Source: Campylobacteraceae bacterium
Lineage (GTDB): Bacteria; Campylobacterota; Campylobacteria; Campylobacterales; Sulfurovaceae
Length of the DNA stretch: 6,936 nt
Assembly (NCBI GenBank): GCA_027023145.1
Contig: JALVWV010000291.1
Coordinates: 1 to 6,936, forward strand
Direction of reading: 5' to 3'
Below, one piece after another: positions 1-5,188 of this stretch. The translations under genes and the position numbers were made by a program. Numbering within the stretch: the first letter of the stretch is position 1; every line of letters starts with the position of its first letter. The notes beneath the pieces are model-generated. The model saw only the letters and a list, made by a program, of their open reading frames with translations, had not been told where the DNA came from and did no database searches.

Positions 1-473
1 ATGGTCGACAGGCTGAAGGGGTCACCAGTACCGAAGAGCTCTTTTTCAAAACCCGCAGCGAAGGATTTGGCGAAGAGGTGAAACGGCGGATACTGCTGGG
101 GAACTTTGTCCTCAGTTCCGGCTATTACGATGCCTACTACCTCAAAGCCCAGAAAGTCCGCCACCTGATCCGCGATGAGTACAATGCGATCTTCGAGGAG
201 GCGGATTTGATCCTCTCCCCCGTCGCCCCGAGCGTCGCCCCCAAGATCGGTGAACTGGCTGATCCGCTGGAGATGTACAAGAGTGACATGTACACCCTCG
301 GCACAAATCTCGTGGGACTGCCTGCCCTCTCTCTTCCTGTTGCCGACGATCCCGAGACTGGGATGCCCATCGGCCTGCAACTTATCGCCAAAGCCTTTGA
401 CGAGATAACCCTCTTTGACGGAGCCCTCGGCCTCGAACAAGCTGTCAACTACACCACCACAGGAGCCCACTAA
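1..473 (+). CDS. gatA: Glutamyl-tRNA(Gln) amidotransferase subunit A, C-terminal part (5' end outside window)
   Basis: This is the amidase subunit of the GatCAB complex, which converts Glu-tRNA(Gln) (and often Asp-tRNA(Asn)) to the amidated form in the cytoplasm. The open frame runs from the window edge (first full codon at 3) to TAA at 471-473, giving about 156 C-terminal residues. Family signatures are GYYDAYYLKAQKVR near codons 40-53, the LILSPVAPSVAPKIGE stretch, and NLVGLPALSLPV followed by GMPIGLQLIAKAF near the end. The Ser-cisSer-Lys catalytic residues belong to the N-terminal part and are not in view. A GTG at 78 could be mistaken for a start, but homologous sequence (TEELFFKTRSEGFGEEVKRR) continues upstream of it, so the gene is cut by the window and not short. 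The stop overlaps the guaB start by one base (TAATG), which implies coupling. Confidence 0.95.
   Translation, partial: GRQAEGVTSTEELFFKTRSEGFGEEVKRRILLGNFVLSSGYYDAYYLKAQKVRHLIRDEYNAIFEEADLILSPVAPSVAPKIGELADPLEMYKSDMYTLGTNLVGLPALSLPVADDPETGMPIGLQLIAKAFDEITLFDGALGLEQAVNYTTTGAH
461..465 (+). promoter_or_regulatory. Ribosome binding site of guaB
   Basis: AGGAG lies within the last codons of gatA, 7 bases before the ATG at 473. It fixes the guaB start and shows that guaB is translated directly off the gatA message. Confidence 0.8.
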
Positions 474-1918
474 TGCGTATCAAAAAACGAGCCTTGACCT
501 TCGAAGATGTTTTGCTGGTACCTCAGCACTCGACCGTACTCCCCAAAGAAGTAAGCACGGTGACCCAACTCACCCGCAATGTCGGGCTCAACATCCCCAT
601 CGTCTCTGCTGCAATGGATACCGTCACCGAGTTCAAAGCTGCCATCGCCATGGCGCGTCTCGGCGGGATCGGCGTGATCCACAAAAACATGGATGTCCAA
701 ACACAAGCCTTGCAAGTGAAGAAGGTCAAAAAGAGTGAGAGCGGTATCATCATCGACCCGATCTTCATCGGCCCGGAGGCCACCGTGGGTGAAGCCGATG
801 CGATGATGGGAGAGTACCGTATCTCGGGTGTCCCGGTCGTGGATGAGGACAACACCCTCATCGGGATCATCACCAACCGCGACATGCGCTTCATCACCGA
901 CATGAGCCTCATCGTCCGGGATGTGATGACACCCGCTCCGCTGGTGACTGCCCGCAAAGGCACCACCCTCGAAGAAGCAGCCAAGGTGCTCCAGAAGCAC
1001 AAGATCGAGAAACTTCCCATTGTGGATGATGATGGAAAACTCATCGGTCTGATCACCATCAAAGACATCGAGAAAAAAGAGCAGTACCCCAACGCCAACA
1101 AAGATGAGTTTGGCCGCCTCCGTGTGGCTGCGGCGATCGGTGTGGGGCAGCTTGATCGTGCCCGAGCATTGGCAGAGGCTGGAGTGGATGTAATTGTTCT
1201 TGACTCAGCACACGGTCATTCGCAGGGGATCATTGACACGGTCAAAGCGATCAAAGCGGAGCTCGACGTGGATGTGATCGCGGGCAACATCGCCACCGGT
1301 ACCGCCGCCAAAGACTTGATCGATGCTGGTGTTGATGCGGTCAAAGTGGGGATCGGACCGGGCTCCATCTGTACCACACGGATCGTTGCCGGGGTCGGGG
1401 TGCCTCAAATCTCGGCGGTCGATGAGGTAGCGCAGGTAGCCAACCCGCTCGGTGTACCGGTAATCGCTGATGGTGGGATCAAATATTCCGGTGATGTCGC
1501 CAAAGCTCTTGCTGTGGGTGCCAGCAGCGTCATGCTCGGATCGGCGCTGGCCGGGACGTATGAGGCACCGGGCGAAATGATCATCTACAACGGTCGCCAG
1601 TTCAAAGAGTATCGCGGAATGGGCTCGATCGGTGCCATGTCCAAGGGGAGTACCGATCGCTACTTCCAAGAAGGCACCGCTGCGGATAAACTCGTCCCAG
1701 AAGGGATCGAAGGGCGCGTGCCGTATCGCGGAAAAATCGCCGATGTGATCCATCAGATGATCGGCGGTCTTCGCAGTTCGATGGGGTACTGCGGATCTGA
1801 GTCGATCCCGGTCTTCTGGGAAAAAGCTGAGTTTGTTGAGATCACCGCTGCCGGGCTCAAAGAGTCGCATGTCCATGATGTGACCATCACCAAGGAGAGC
1901 CCGAACTATCATGGGTGA
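473..1918 (+). CDS. guaB: Inosine-5'-monophosphate dehydrogenase
   Basis: GuaB oxidises IMP to XMP with NAD+, the committed step of guanine nucleotide synthesis. The 481-residue length is normal for bacterial IMPDH. The N-terminal strand carries ALTFEDVLLVPQ (7-18) and PIVSAAMDTVTE (42-53). Two CBS domains are inserted at about 92-205 (ISGVPVVDEDNTLIGIITNRD, then KIEKLPIVDDDGKLIGLIT). The (beta/alpha)8 barrel then resumes with LDSAHGHS (243-250) and GNIATG. The catalytic loop GIGPGSICTTR places the nucleophile at Cys300. The phosphate-binding ADGGIKYSGD is at 332-341, the mobile flap Arg396-Tyr397 lies in STDRYFQ, and EGIEGRVPYRG follows at 410-420. All key residues are present, so the enzyme should be active. 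It starts one base inside the gatA stop and ends 8 bases inside dgkA. Confidence 0.98.
   Translation: MRIKKRALTFEDVLLVPQHSTVLPKEVSTVTQLTRNVGLNIPIVSAAMDTVTEFKAAIAMARLGGIGVIHKNMDVQTQALQVKKVKKSESGIIIDPIFIGPEATVGEADAMMGEYRISGVPVVDEDNTLIGIITNRDMRFITDMSLIVRDVMTPAPLVTARKGTTLEEAAKVLQKHKIEKLPIVDDDGKLIGLITIKDIEKKEQYPNANKDEFGRLRVAAAIGVGQLDRARALAEAGVDVIVLDSAHGHSQGIIDTVKAIKAELDVDVIAGNIATGTAAKDLIDAGVDAVKVGIGPGSICTTRIVAGVGVPQISAVDEVAQVANPLGVPVIADGGIKYSGDVAKALAVGASSVMLGSALAGTYEAPGEMIIYNGRQFKEYRGMGSIGAMSKGSTDRYFQEGTAADKLVPEGIEGRVPYRGKIADVIHQMIGGLRSSMGYCGSESIPVFWEKAEFVEITAAGLKESHVHDVTITKESPNYHG
1892..1899 (+). promoter_or_regulatory. Ribosome binding site of dgkA
   Basis: AAGGAGAG sits inside the guaB coding end, 11 bases before the ATG at 1911. 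The spacing is slightly long. Together with the 8-base gene overlap it supports coupling between guaB and dgkA. Confidence 0.6.
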
Positions 1919-2285
1919 GACTAACAAACCGACCTTTAGTCTCTTCAATAATATCTCCTATGCCTTGGCGGGCTTCAGGAATATCCTTCGTGAAGAGACT
2001 TCGTTTAAAATTCAGCTTCTAGCGATACTCGTTGTGACCGTTGGGCTGATATATGTTCCCCTTCCTCTGCAAGCAAAACTCATCCTTTTTGTCTCAATGT
2101 GGTTCATCCCTTTCGCCGAAGCGATTAATAGTGCCATTGAACGGGTAGTTGATTTGGTTACGCAGGAGCACCACCCTCTCGCCGGCCAGGCCAAAGACAT
2201 CGGGGCGTTTATTGTCCTGGTGGCATTTGTGATTGTGGTGATGATCTGGGGGGTGGTACTGTATGGAGTGTTTGGTGGAATATAA
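1911..2285 (+). CDS. dgkA: Diacylglycerol kinase, small integral membrane type
   Basis: DgkA is an inner-membrane kinase that phosphorylates diacylglycerol to phosphatidic acid with ATP, recycling lipid released during envelope biosynthesis. The 124 residues match the family's usual size of about 120. An amphipathic N-terminus (1-30) precedes three membrane segments at about 34-50, 53-69 and 97-120. The family signature lies between the second and third: EAINSAIERVVDLV at 70-83 followed by HHPLAGQAKDIGA. By alignment with the E. coli enzyme, Glu70, Asn73, Glu77 and Lys95 correspond to the active-site Glu69, Asn72, Glu76 and Lys94. The ATG lies inside the last codons of guaB in another frame (ATGGGTGAG contains the guaB TGA). 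It is the last gene of the gatA-guaB-dgkA unit. Its presence there probably reflects transcriptional convenience and not a shared pathway. Confidence 0.95.
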   Translation: MGETNKPTFSLFNNISYALAGFRNILREETSFKIQLLAILVVTVGLIYVPLPLQAKLILFVSMWFIPFAEAINSAIERVVDLVTQEHHPLAGQAKDIGAFIVLVAFVIVVMIWGVVLYGVFGGI

Positions 2286-2300
2286 CTTTCCCTTTTTTTG

Positions 2301-2309
2301 TGTTATAAT
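2301..2309 (+). promoter_or_regulatory. Probable sigma-70 promoter of metY (extended -10)
   Basis: TGTTATAAT is an extended -10: TG, one base, then a perfect TATAAT at 2304-2309. A T-rich tract (CCCTTTTTTTG, 2290-2300) lies directly upstream and there is no convincing -35 hexamer. This is the typical look of Campylobacterota vegetative promoters. It implies a transcript start around 2316 and a short leader before the metY ribosome site. The same T7 run follows a weak GGAA/TTCC arm pair (2277-2280 and 2288-2291), so a weak terminator for dgkA cannot be excluded. Confidence 0.7.
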
Positions 2310-2323
2310 TCTACCAAATTTTG

Positions 2324-2329
2324 AAGGAG
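2324..2329 (+). promoter_or_regulatory. Ribosome binding site of metY
   Basis: AAGGAG ends 6 bases before ATG 2336. It decides the start: the in-frame TTG at 2321 would put this site inside the gene and leave only about 5 bases of leader after the predicted transcript start. Confidence 0.85.
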
Positions 2330-2335
2330 CTTACC

Positions 2336-3604
2336 ATGAAAGACGCAACACTCGCCACCCACGCAGGATACGGCTACGACGGGGAGCGGACGATGTCGGT
2401 ACCCATTTATCAGACGACGGCGTATGCGTTTGAGGATTGTGATCAGGCGGCAGCACGCTTTGAACTCAAGGAACTGGGCAACATCTATACCCGGCTGACC
2501 AACCCCACCACCGAAGTACTCGAAAAACGTTTTGCAGCTCTCGAACAGGGTGCCGGGGCAATCGCGACGGCCAGCGGTGCAGCAGCGGTGTTTTATGCGT
2601 TTGCCAATGTGGCTGAGGCGGGGGACAATATCCTCGTGGCCAAACAAGCCTACGGCGGTACCACAACCCTGACGGCTCACACGCTCAAGCGTTTCGGGAT
2701 CGAAGCGCGATACTTTGATGTCAAAGACCTAGAAAAAATGGAGAAAATGATCGACGATCGGACGAAGATGATCTTCTTCGAGGTGATCCCCAATCCGAGT
2801 GTCGTATTGACCGATATCGATACGATCGTTGCCATTGCCGATCGGCACGGGGTAATGACGTGCGCAGACAATACCGTCTCTACCGCTATCCTCTGCAAAC
2901 CCCTGACACTGGGTGTAGACATCACCGTTCATAGCACCAGCAAGTACACCACAGGGCAAGGAGCGGCACTGGGTGGGATGCTGGTTGAGCGAGAAGGGCT
3001 GACTCAAAAAATCCGAGGCAATGCCCGTTATGCACATTTCAATGAGCCCGATGCAAGTTATCATGGATTGGTCTACACCGACGTTCCGCTGCCGCCATTT
3101 ACCTTGCGGGCACGACTGGCGCTGTTGCGTGATTTTGGTGCAACCCCCTCTCCGCATAACTCATGGCTGCTTATCCAGGGGCTTGAGACGCTACCCCACC
3201 GCATGCCGGTTCATTCCCGCAATGCGCTGGCGGTAGCCCAATATCTCGAAAAGCACCCCAAGGTCCTTCGCGTCAACTATCCCGGTCTCCCCTCCAGCCC
3301 CGACCATGCACTGGCACAGAAATATTTCAAAGATGGAATGGGTAGCGGCCTGATGAGTTTCGAGGTAGCCACCCGCAAAGAGGCACAGCGGATCGCTGAC
3401 AGTGTAAAACTCTTCTCAATCGTCGTCAACATCGGTGACAGCAAATCGATCATCACCCACCCGGCGAGCACCACCCACCAGCAGCTCAGCCCGCAGGAGC
3501 TAGCCGATGCTGGTGTCCCGGAGGGGTTGATCCGGCTAAGCATTGGGTTGGAAGATCCGGAGGATTTAATCGCGGATTTGGCGCAGGCACTTGGGGAGAA
3601 TTAG
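2336..3604 (+). CDS. metY: O-acetylhomoserine aminocarboxypropyltransferase / sulfhydrylase (PLP-dependent)
   Basis: This is a 422-residue cytoplasmic enzyme of the Cys/Met metabolism PLP family (gamma-family transsulfuration fold). The MetY branch makes homocysteine from O-acetylhomoserine and sulfide. Visible residues are: Tyr51 and Arg53 in IYTRLTNPT (PLP phosphate contact from the neighbouring subunit), the SGAAA turn at 80-84, QAYGGT at 104-109, Asp178 in ADNT (pairs with the pyridine nitrogen), and Lys203 in HSTSKYTTGQG (Schiff-base lysine). Near the C-terminus are GDSKSIITHPASTTH and Arg400 in LIRLSIGLEDPEDL (carboxylate binding). The length, and the long insert HFNEPDASYHGLVY common in MetY, favour sulfhydrylase over MetB/MetC, but substrate choice cannot be proven from sequence. 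It has its own promoter. Its last 31 bases are duplicated at 4980-5010, beyond the insertion. Confidence 0.93.
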   Translation: MKDATLATHAGYGYDGERTMSVPIYQTTAYAFEDCDQAAARFELKELGNIYTRLTNPTTEVLEKRFAALEQGAGAIATASGAAAVFYAFANVAEAGDNILVAKQAYGGTTTLTAHTLKRFGIEARYFDVKDLEKMEKMIDDRTKMIFFEVIPNPSVVLTDIDTIVAIADRHGVMTCADNTVSTAILCKPLTLGVDITVHSTSKYTTGQGAALGGMLVEREGLTQKIRGNARYAHFNEPDASYHGLVYTDVPLPPFTLRARLALLRDFGATPSPHNSWLLIQGLETLPHRMPVHSRNALAVAQYLEKHPKVLRVNYPGLPSSPDHALAQKYFKDGMGSGLMSFEVATRKEAQRIADSVKLFSIVVNIGDSKSIITHPASTTHQQLSPQELADAGVPEGLIRLSIGLEDPEDLIADLAQALGEN

Positions 3605-3639
3605 AAGTTAGAAAGTAGAAAGTAGAAATTGAGGGGTCG
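3574..3639 (+). repeat. 66-base direct repeat, left copy (metY 3' end plus downstream tract)
   Basis: This sequence matches 4980-5045 at 65 of 66 positions; the only mismatch is C3590 against T4996. It spans the last metY codons, the metY stop (3602-3604), a purine-rich heptad tract and GAGGGGTCG. Upstream of 3574 and downstream of 3639 the two copies diverge at once. Together the copies bracket the AT-rich toxin-antitoxin-like block. This looks like a duplicated target or attachment sequence, or a recombination scar. Confidence 0.95.
3601..3628 (+). repeat. Heptad tandem repeat, four units
   Basis: Four consecutive 7-base units TTAGAAG, TTAGAAA, GTAGAAA and GTAGAAA start at the metY stop codon. 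The same array is present at 5007-5034 in the right copy of the 66-base repeat. Such a tract is prone to slippage and to recombination. Confidence 0.8.
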
Positions 3640-3650
3640 GGGTTGACCCC
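3639..3650 (+). repeat. REP-like short hairpin GGGG-TTGA-CCCC
   Basis: This is a perfect 4-bp arm pair around a TTGA loop, immediately after the left 66-base repeat and preceded by GTC. An alternative longer pairing is GGGGTC (3633-3638) with GACCCC (3645-3650). No T-run follows, so it does not look like an intrinsic terminator. The layout of G-rich arm, TNNA loop and C-rich arm recurs at 5045-5058 and 5095-5108. Confidence 0.5.
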
Positions 3651-3829
3651 AATACTTTAAAGGCGACAAAAATCTTTTTCTTGCTCCGTATCTCTCGATA
3701 CGGAACGTGTTGTGTCATGTTTTCTTTCTGCTTTGTGGAGCCATCTTTACCGTATTGATGCCCGTATCCCTTCTATAGGGTACCTCTTTTGTCTAGGCAA
3801 GGCATCGCTTCGCAACATATCCGAAGAAG
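3651..3829. other. Non-coding stretch downstream of the AbiEii-like gene
   Basis: About 180 AT-rich bases lie between the left repeat and the stop of the minus-strand AbiEii-like gene. I see no convincing gene on either strand. It holds an 8-bp stem with a TCTC loop (3685-3704). A second, bulged hairpin at 3764-3783 pairs GTA(T)CCCT with AGGGTAC, and a short CTTCG/CGAAG pair lies just after the gene's stop (3808-3826). CCGTAT occurs three times (3686, 3750, 3762). No clear poly-U tail follows any of them in the minus direction, so a terminator for the module is possible but unproven. Confidence 0.5.
3685..3704. repeat. Perfect inverted repeat, 8-bp stem with TCTC loop
   Basis: TCCGTATC pairs with GATACGGA around TCTC. 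On the minus strand the stem is followed, after a few bases, by an A-rich and then T-rich stretch (GAAAAAGATTTTTG, 3668-3681). It might weakly terminate transcription leaving the AbiEii-like gene. It could equally be an end structure of the inserted block. Confidence 0.45.
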
Positions 3830-4483
3830 CTACATCAAGTGCCCTATACCCTTTCTTAGTCTTGCTATACTCTCAAAGAGATCCCCTTCGGTTAAAATGT
3901 TATCTTCTTTAAAAGTCAATTCACTGCTCAAAAGCAAATCAACAAAATCCACTTTGCCGAACTTATCAAGAAACCTGTTTTTTGTTTTTGAAGAGAGTTC
4001 ATCCTGTTTGTGATACACGATAAACCCTAGATCAAAAATATCTCTTGCAGTCGTTCTGTTCTCAAAAGCATCCATCTTCATATTGGCTAATGCATCCAGG
4101 CTATATATGCTGATATTGCCCATAAGATTCTTTCCCTGAAATTCAGCGTTATTCCGTAACGAAACTTCGATCTTTATCGACACATCGTCAAACACCGCCA
4201 TGATTCTTTTGGTTGTATCGGTATCTTTTTTTATATGTATATCTTTGCAGTTCAAGGATTGAAGCATATTGATCAATGACGAGGAAGTAATTTTATAGTG
4301 GCTGTCAAAATCCAGGTCCTCAGAAAATCTATCCAGACCATATCCGAACATCAGTGCCGAGCCGCCTTTGAAAATAATCTCTTTGGATGAAAGAGCTTTA
4401 AGGACATCTTTCATCATCTCAATATGTTCTGAAGCTTTCTCTCCGAGCTTTTCTTTGAGTATAGGATTTACTTCTAACGTCAT
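3830..4483 (-). CDS. AbiEii/AbiGii-family nucleotidyltransferase, probable type IV TA toxin
   Basis: This 217-residue protein belongs to the DNA-polymerase-beta-like nucleotidyltransferases of the AbiEii/AbiGii group. In characterised systems these act as toxins and are often linked to phage abortive infection. The main motif runs over 40-60: GGSALMFGYGL, then RFSEDLDFD. It supplies the GG-S turn and the metal-binding acidic pair Asp56/Asp58. IKIEVS (103-108) fits the third acidic strand, with Glu106. MKMDAF then R143 and ARDIFDLGF (146-154) match the Lys/Arg and RD-x-x-DL motif of the family, with Lys136 as the likely active-site lysine. All motifs are intact, so it is probably functional. 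ATG 4483 is chosen because AGAGGGGGAAAGT precedes it (GAGG at 4492-4495). This places 65 bases of overlap with the upstream gene. Base composition is clearly more AT-rich than the flanking genes. A metabolic nucleotidyltransferase role cannot be excluded. Confidence 0.85.
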   Translation of the reverse strand: MTLEVNPILKEKLGEKASEHIEMMKDVLKALSSKEIIFKGGSALMFGYGLDRFSEDLDFDSHYKITSSSLINMLQSLNCKDIHIKKDTDTTKRIMAVFDDVSIKIEVSLRNNAEFQGKNLMGNISIYSLDALANMKMDAFENRTTARDIFDLGFIVYHKQDELSSKTKNRFLDKFGKVDFVDLLLSSELTFKEDNILTEGDLFESIARLRKGIGHLM

Positions 4484-4847
4484 ACTTTCCCCCTCTTGAA
4501 TACTCTTGAAACAGCCTCAGAAGCTTCCGTTCTTCTTCGTCTGTCAATACCGGTTTCAACAGCGTTTCGATTTTGTCTTCAATCTCTTTTCCTTCTTCGT
4601 CATCAAAAAGAAACATATCAATTCGCATATTGGGTACCCGTTTCTGAAAAACAATGTTATAATAGAGATAGTCCAGATATGCCCGTATCGGATTTGCGAT
4701 ATTGTTTTCGATACCCCAGTCACTCCAGGTTCTTACTGCGTCAGGATACTGTCGGTTACGGTCAACGCTCTCTTTGTGCCAGTCATAGTGATGGTAGTTG
4801 AGTGCCTGAATACTGGTAAGATAGTTCTTGTGAACAGAAAAACCCAT
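4419..4847 (-). CDS. Hypothetical protein upstream of and overlapping the AbiEii-like gene; possible antitoxin partner
   Basis: I do not firmly recognise this protein. As called it has 142 residues. ATG 4847 is preferred because AAAGG (4855-4859) precedes it by 7 bases and a promoter lies just upstream. Earlier in-frame starts (ATG 4862, ATG 4880, TTG 4916) fall at or before the predicted transcript start. The protein is soluble-looking, with no signal or membrane segment. The N-terminus is aromatic-rich (NYHHYDWHKE, 17-26; RTWSDWGIENN, 39-49). The stretch IANPIRAYLDYLYY (50-63) loosely recalls the 'A-P-K-A-L-D-LY' segment of AbiEi-type antitoxins. A charged helical region (83-115) and a very basic tail (KYDVRSKSYTQRKARRE, 121-137) follow. 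The usual N-terminal winged helix of AbiEi is not visible. Its position as first gene of a two-gene unit with an AbiEii toxin suggests antitoxin function; this is inference. Confidence 0.65.
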   Translation of the reverse strand: MGFSVHKNYLTSIQALNYHHYDWHKESVDRNRQYPDAVRTWSDWGIENNIANPIRAYLDYLYYNIVFQKRVPNMRIDMFLFDDEEGKEIEDKIETLLKPVLTDEEERKLLRLFQEYSRGGKYDVRSKSYTQRKARRESFRTY

Positions 4848-4870
4848 TTCCACACCTTTCATTGCTTCCG

Positions 4871-4899
4871 ATTGTATCATATTATTTCTTGAATTTGAA
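4871..4899 (-). promoter_or_regulatory. Sigma-70-type promoter of the toxin-antitoxin-like pair
   Basis: Reading the minus strand, TTCAAA (4894-4899) and TACAAT (4871-4876) are separated by exactly 17 bases. The -10 matches consensus at 5 of 6 positions and the -35 at 4 of 6. The expected transcript start is near 4864, giving a leader of about 16 bases with AAAGG before ATG 4847. It lies inside the inserted block, so the module carries its own expression signal. Confidence 0.6.
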
Positions 4900-4912
4900 A
4901 CCCGACTCTTTC

Positions 4913-4996
4913 TCAAGCCTCCGATAAATTATCCCCTGCATTCTCTATCAGTTCTTTTATTCTAACCTTCTGTGTTTGGGGATTTGGCGCAGGCAT
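4913..4996 (-). pseudogene. 27-codon open frame across the right repeat boundary; possible 3' remnant of a truncated gene
   Basis: On the minus strand a frame ending at TGA 4913-4915 reads QTQKVRIKELIENAGDNLSEA, a protein-like amphipathic helix. It continues into the right 66-base repeat up to an ATG at 4996-4994. That ATG has no ribosome site (CTCCCCAA precedes it) and exists only because of the single base that differs between the repeats. I read it as the C-terminal end of a gene cut off where the block joins the repeat at 4980. A chance open frame of this length is also possible. Confidence 0.3.
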
Positions 4997-5045
4997 TTGG
5001 GGAGAATTAGAAGTTAGAAAGTAGAAAGTAGAAATTGAGGGGTCG
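4980..5045 (+). repeat. 66-base direct repeat, right copy (orphan metY 3' tail)
   Basis: This is the second copy of 3574-3639, in the same orientation and offset by 1406 bases. It includes the last 31 bases of metY with its TAG, detached from any metY body, plus the heptad tract (5007-5034). The bases before it belong to the AT-rich block. The bases after it lead to the convergent tolA end and were presumably the original downstream flank of metY. Confidence 0.95.
5007..5034 (+). repeat. Heptad tandem repeat, right copy
   Basis: The four 7-base units described at 3601-3628 recur here without a change. Confidence 0.8.
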
Positions 5046-5058
5046 AGGCTTTAGCTCC
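5045..5058 (+). repeat. REP-like degenerate hairpin GAGGC-TTTA-GCTCC
   Basis: It sits directly after the right 66-base repeat, preceded by GTC as in the left copy. The inner arms GC/GC and one G-T pair close a TTTA loop, with one mismatch further out. It occupies the same position relative to the repeat as GGGG-TTGA-CCCC at 3639-3650. It also shares AGCTCC with the larger hairpin at 5053-5085. Confidence 0.35.
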
Positions 5059-5085
5059 GTTAAAATAGTACTATATAATGGAGCT
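5053..5085. repeat. Long inverted repeat, 10-bp arms
   Basis: AGCTCCGTTA (5053-5062) pairs with TAATGGAGCT (5076-5085) over ten positions with one G-T pair. The 13-base loop contains the palindrome ATAGTACTAT (5065-5074), which could extend the structure. It lies between the ends of the convergent metY and tolA units, where a bidirectional terminator would be useful. The expected U-run is missing on both strands. Confidence 0.5.
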
Positions 5086-5094
5086 TCATTGTAC

Positions 5095-5108
5095 GGGACT
5101 GAAGTCCC
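5095..5108 (+). repeat. REP-like hairpin GGGAC-TGAA-GTCCC
   Basis: A perfect 5-bp stem surrounds a TGAA loop and is preceded by GTAC. Its form matches the short REP palindromes found scattered in many bacterial genomes, often mobilised by REP-associated tyrosine transposases. No such transposase is in the window. Confidence 0.5.
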
Positions 5109-5188
5109 TTCTCCAAAATTCTTGCGTTCTCTCACAGTCTCAGAAGATATGGAACCGATTCGAAATCCTAAGCAACCTATCGCTCCCC

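Noticed and set aside
78..80. GTG as start of a short gatA-like gene
   Set aside because: The frame stays open and GatA-like to the window edge, so this is an internal valine of a gene cut by the window.
470..1101. Two long minus-strand open frames opposite the guaB 5' half
   Set aside because: They are mutually overlapping shadows of the IMPDH CBS region, with no ribosome site or recognisable domain.
1205..1948. 247-codon minus-strand open frame opposite guaB
   Set aside because: It lies fully across the strongly supported guaB/dgkA genes and its composition (rich in D, R, H, P) is what an antisense frame of a GC-rich gene gives. There is no family motif.
2277..2299. Intrinsic terminator after dgkA
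   Set aside because: The stem is only 4 bp (GGAA/TTCC). The T7 run fits better as the T-rich element of the metY promoter.
2321..2335. TTG start extending metY by five codons
   Set aside because: The AAGGAG ribosome site would lie inside the gene, while ATG 2336 has ideal spacing from it.
4506..4892. Plus-strand frames (101 and 128 codons) opposite the putative antitoxin
   Set aside because: No ribosome site. They run antisense to a gene with its own promoter and a partner. The F/V/Y-rich sequence looks like reverse translation of the K/E/D-rich opposite strand.
3574..5045. CRISPR array or classic insertion sequence
   Set aside because: There are only two repeat copies 1.4 kb apart, no regular spacers, no transposase and no terminal inverted repeats.
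5074..5079. TATAAT as a plus-strand promoter
   Set aside because: It lies in the arm of an inverted repeat, points into the antisense of tolA, and has no gene downstream.
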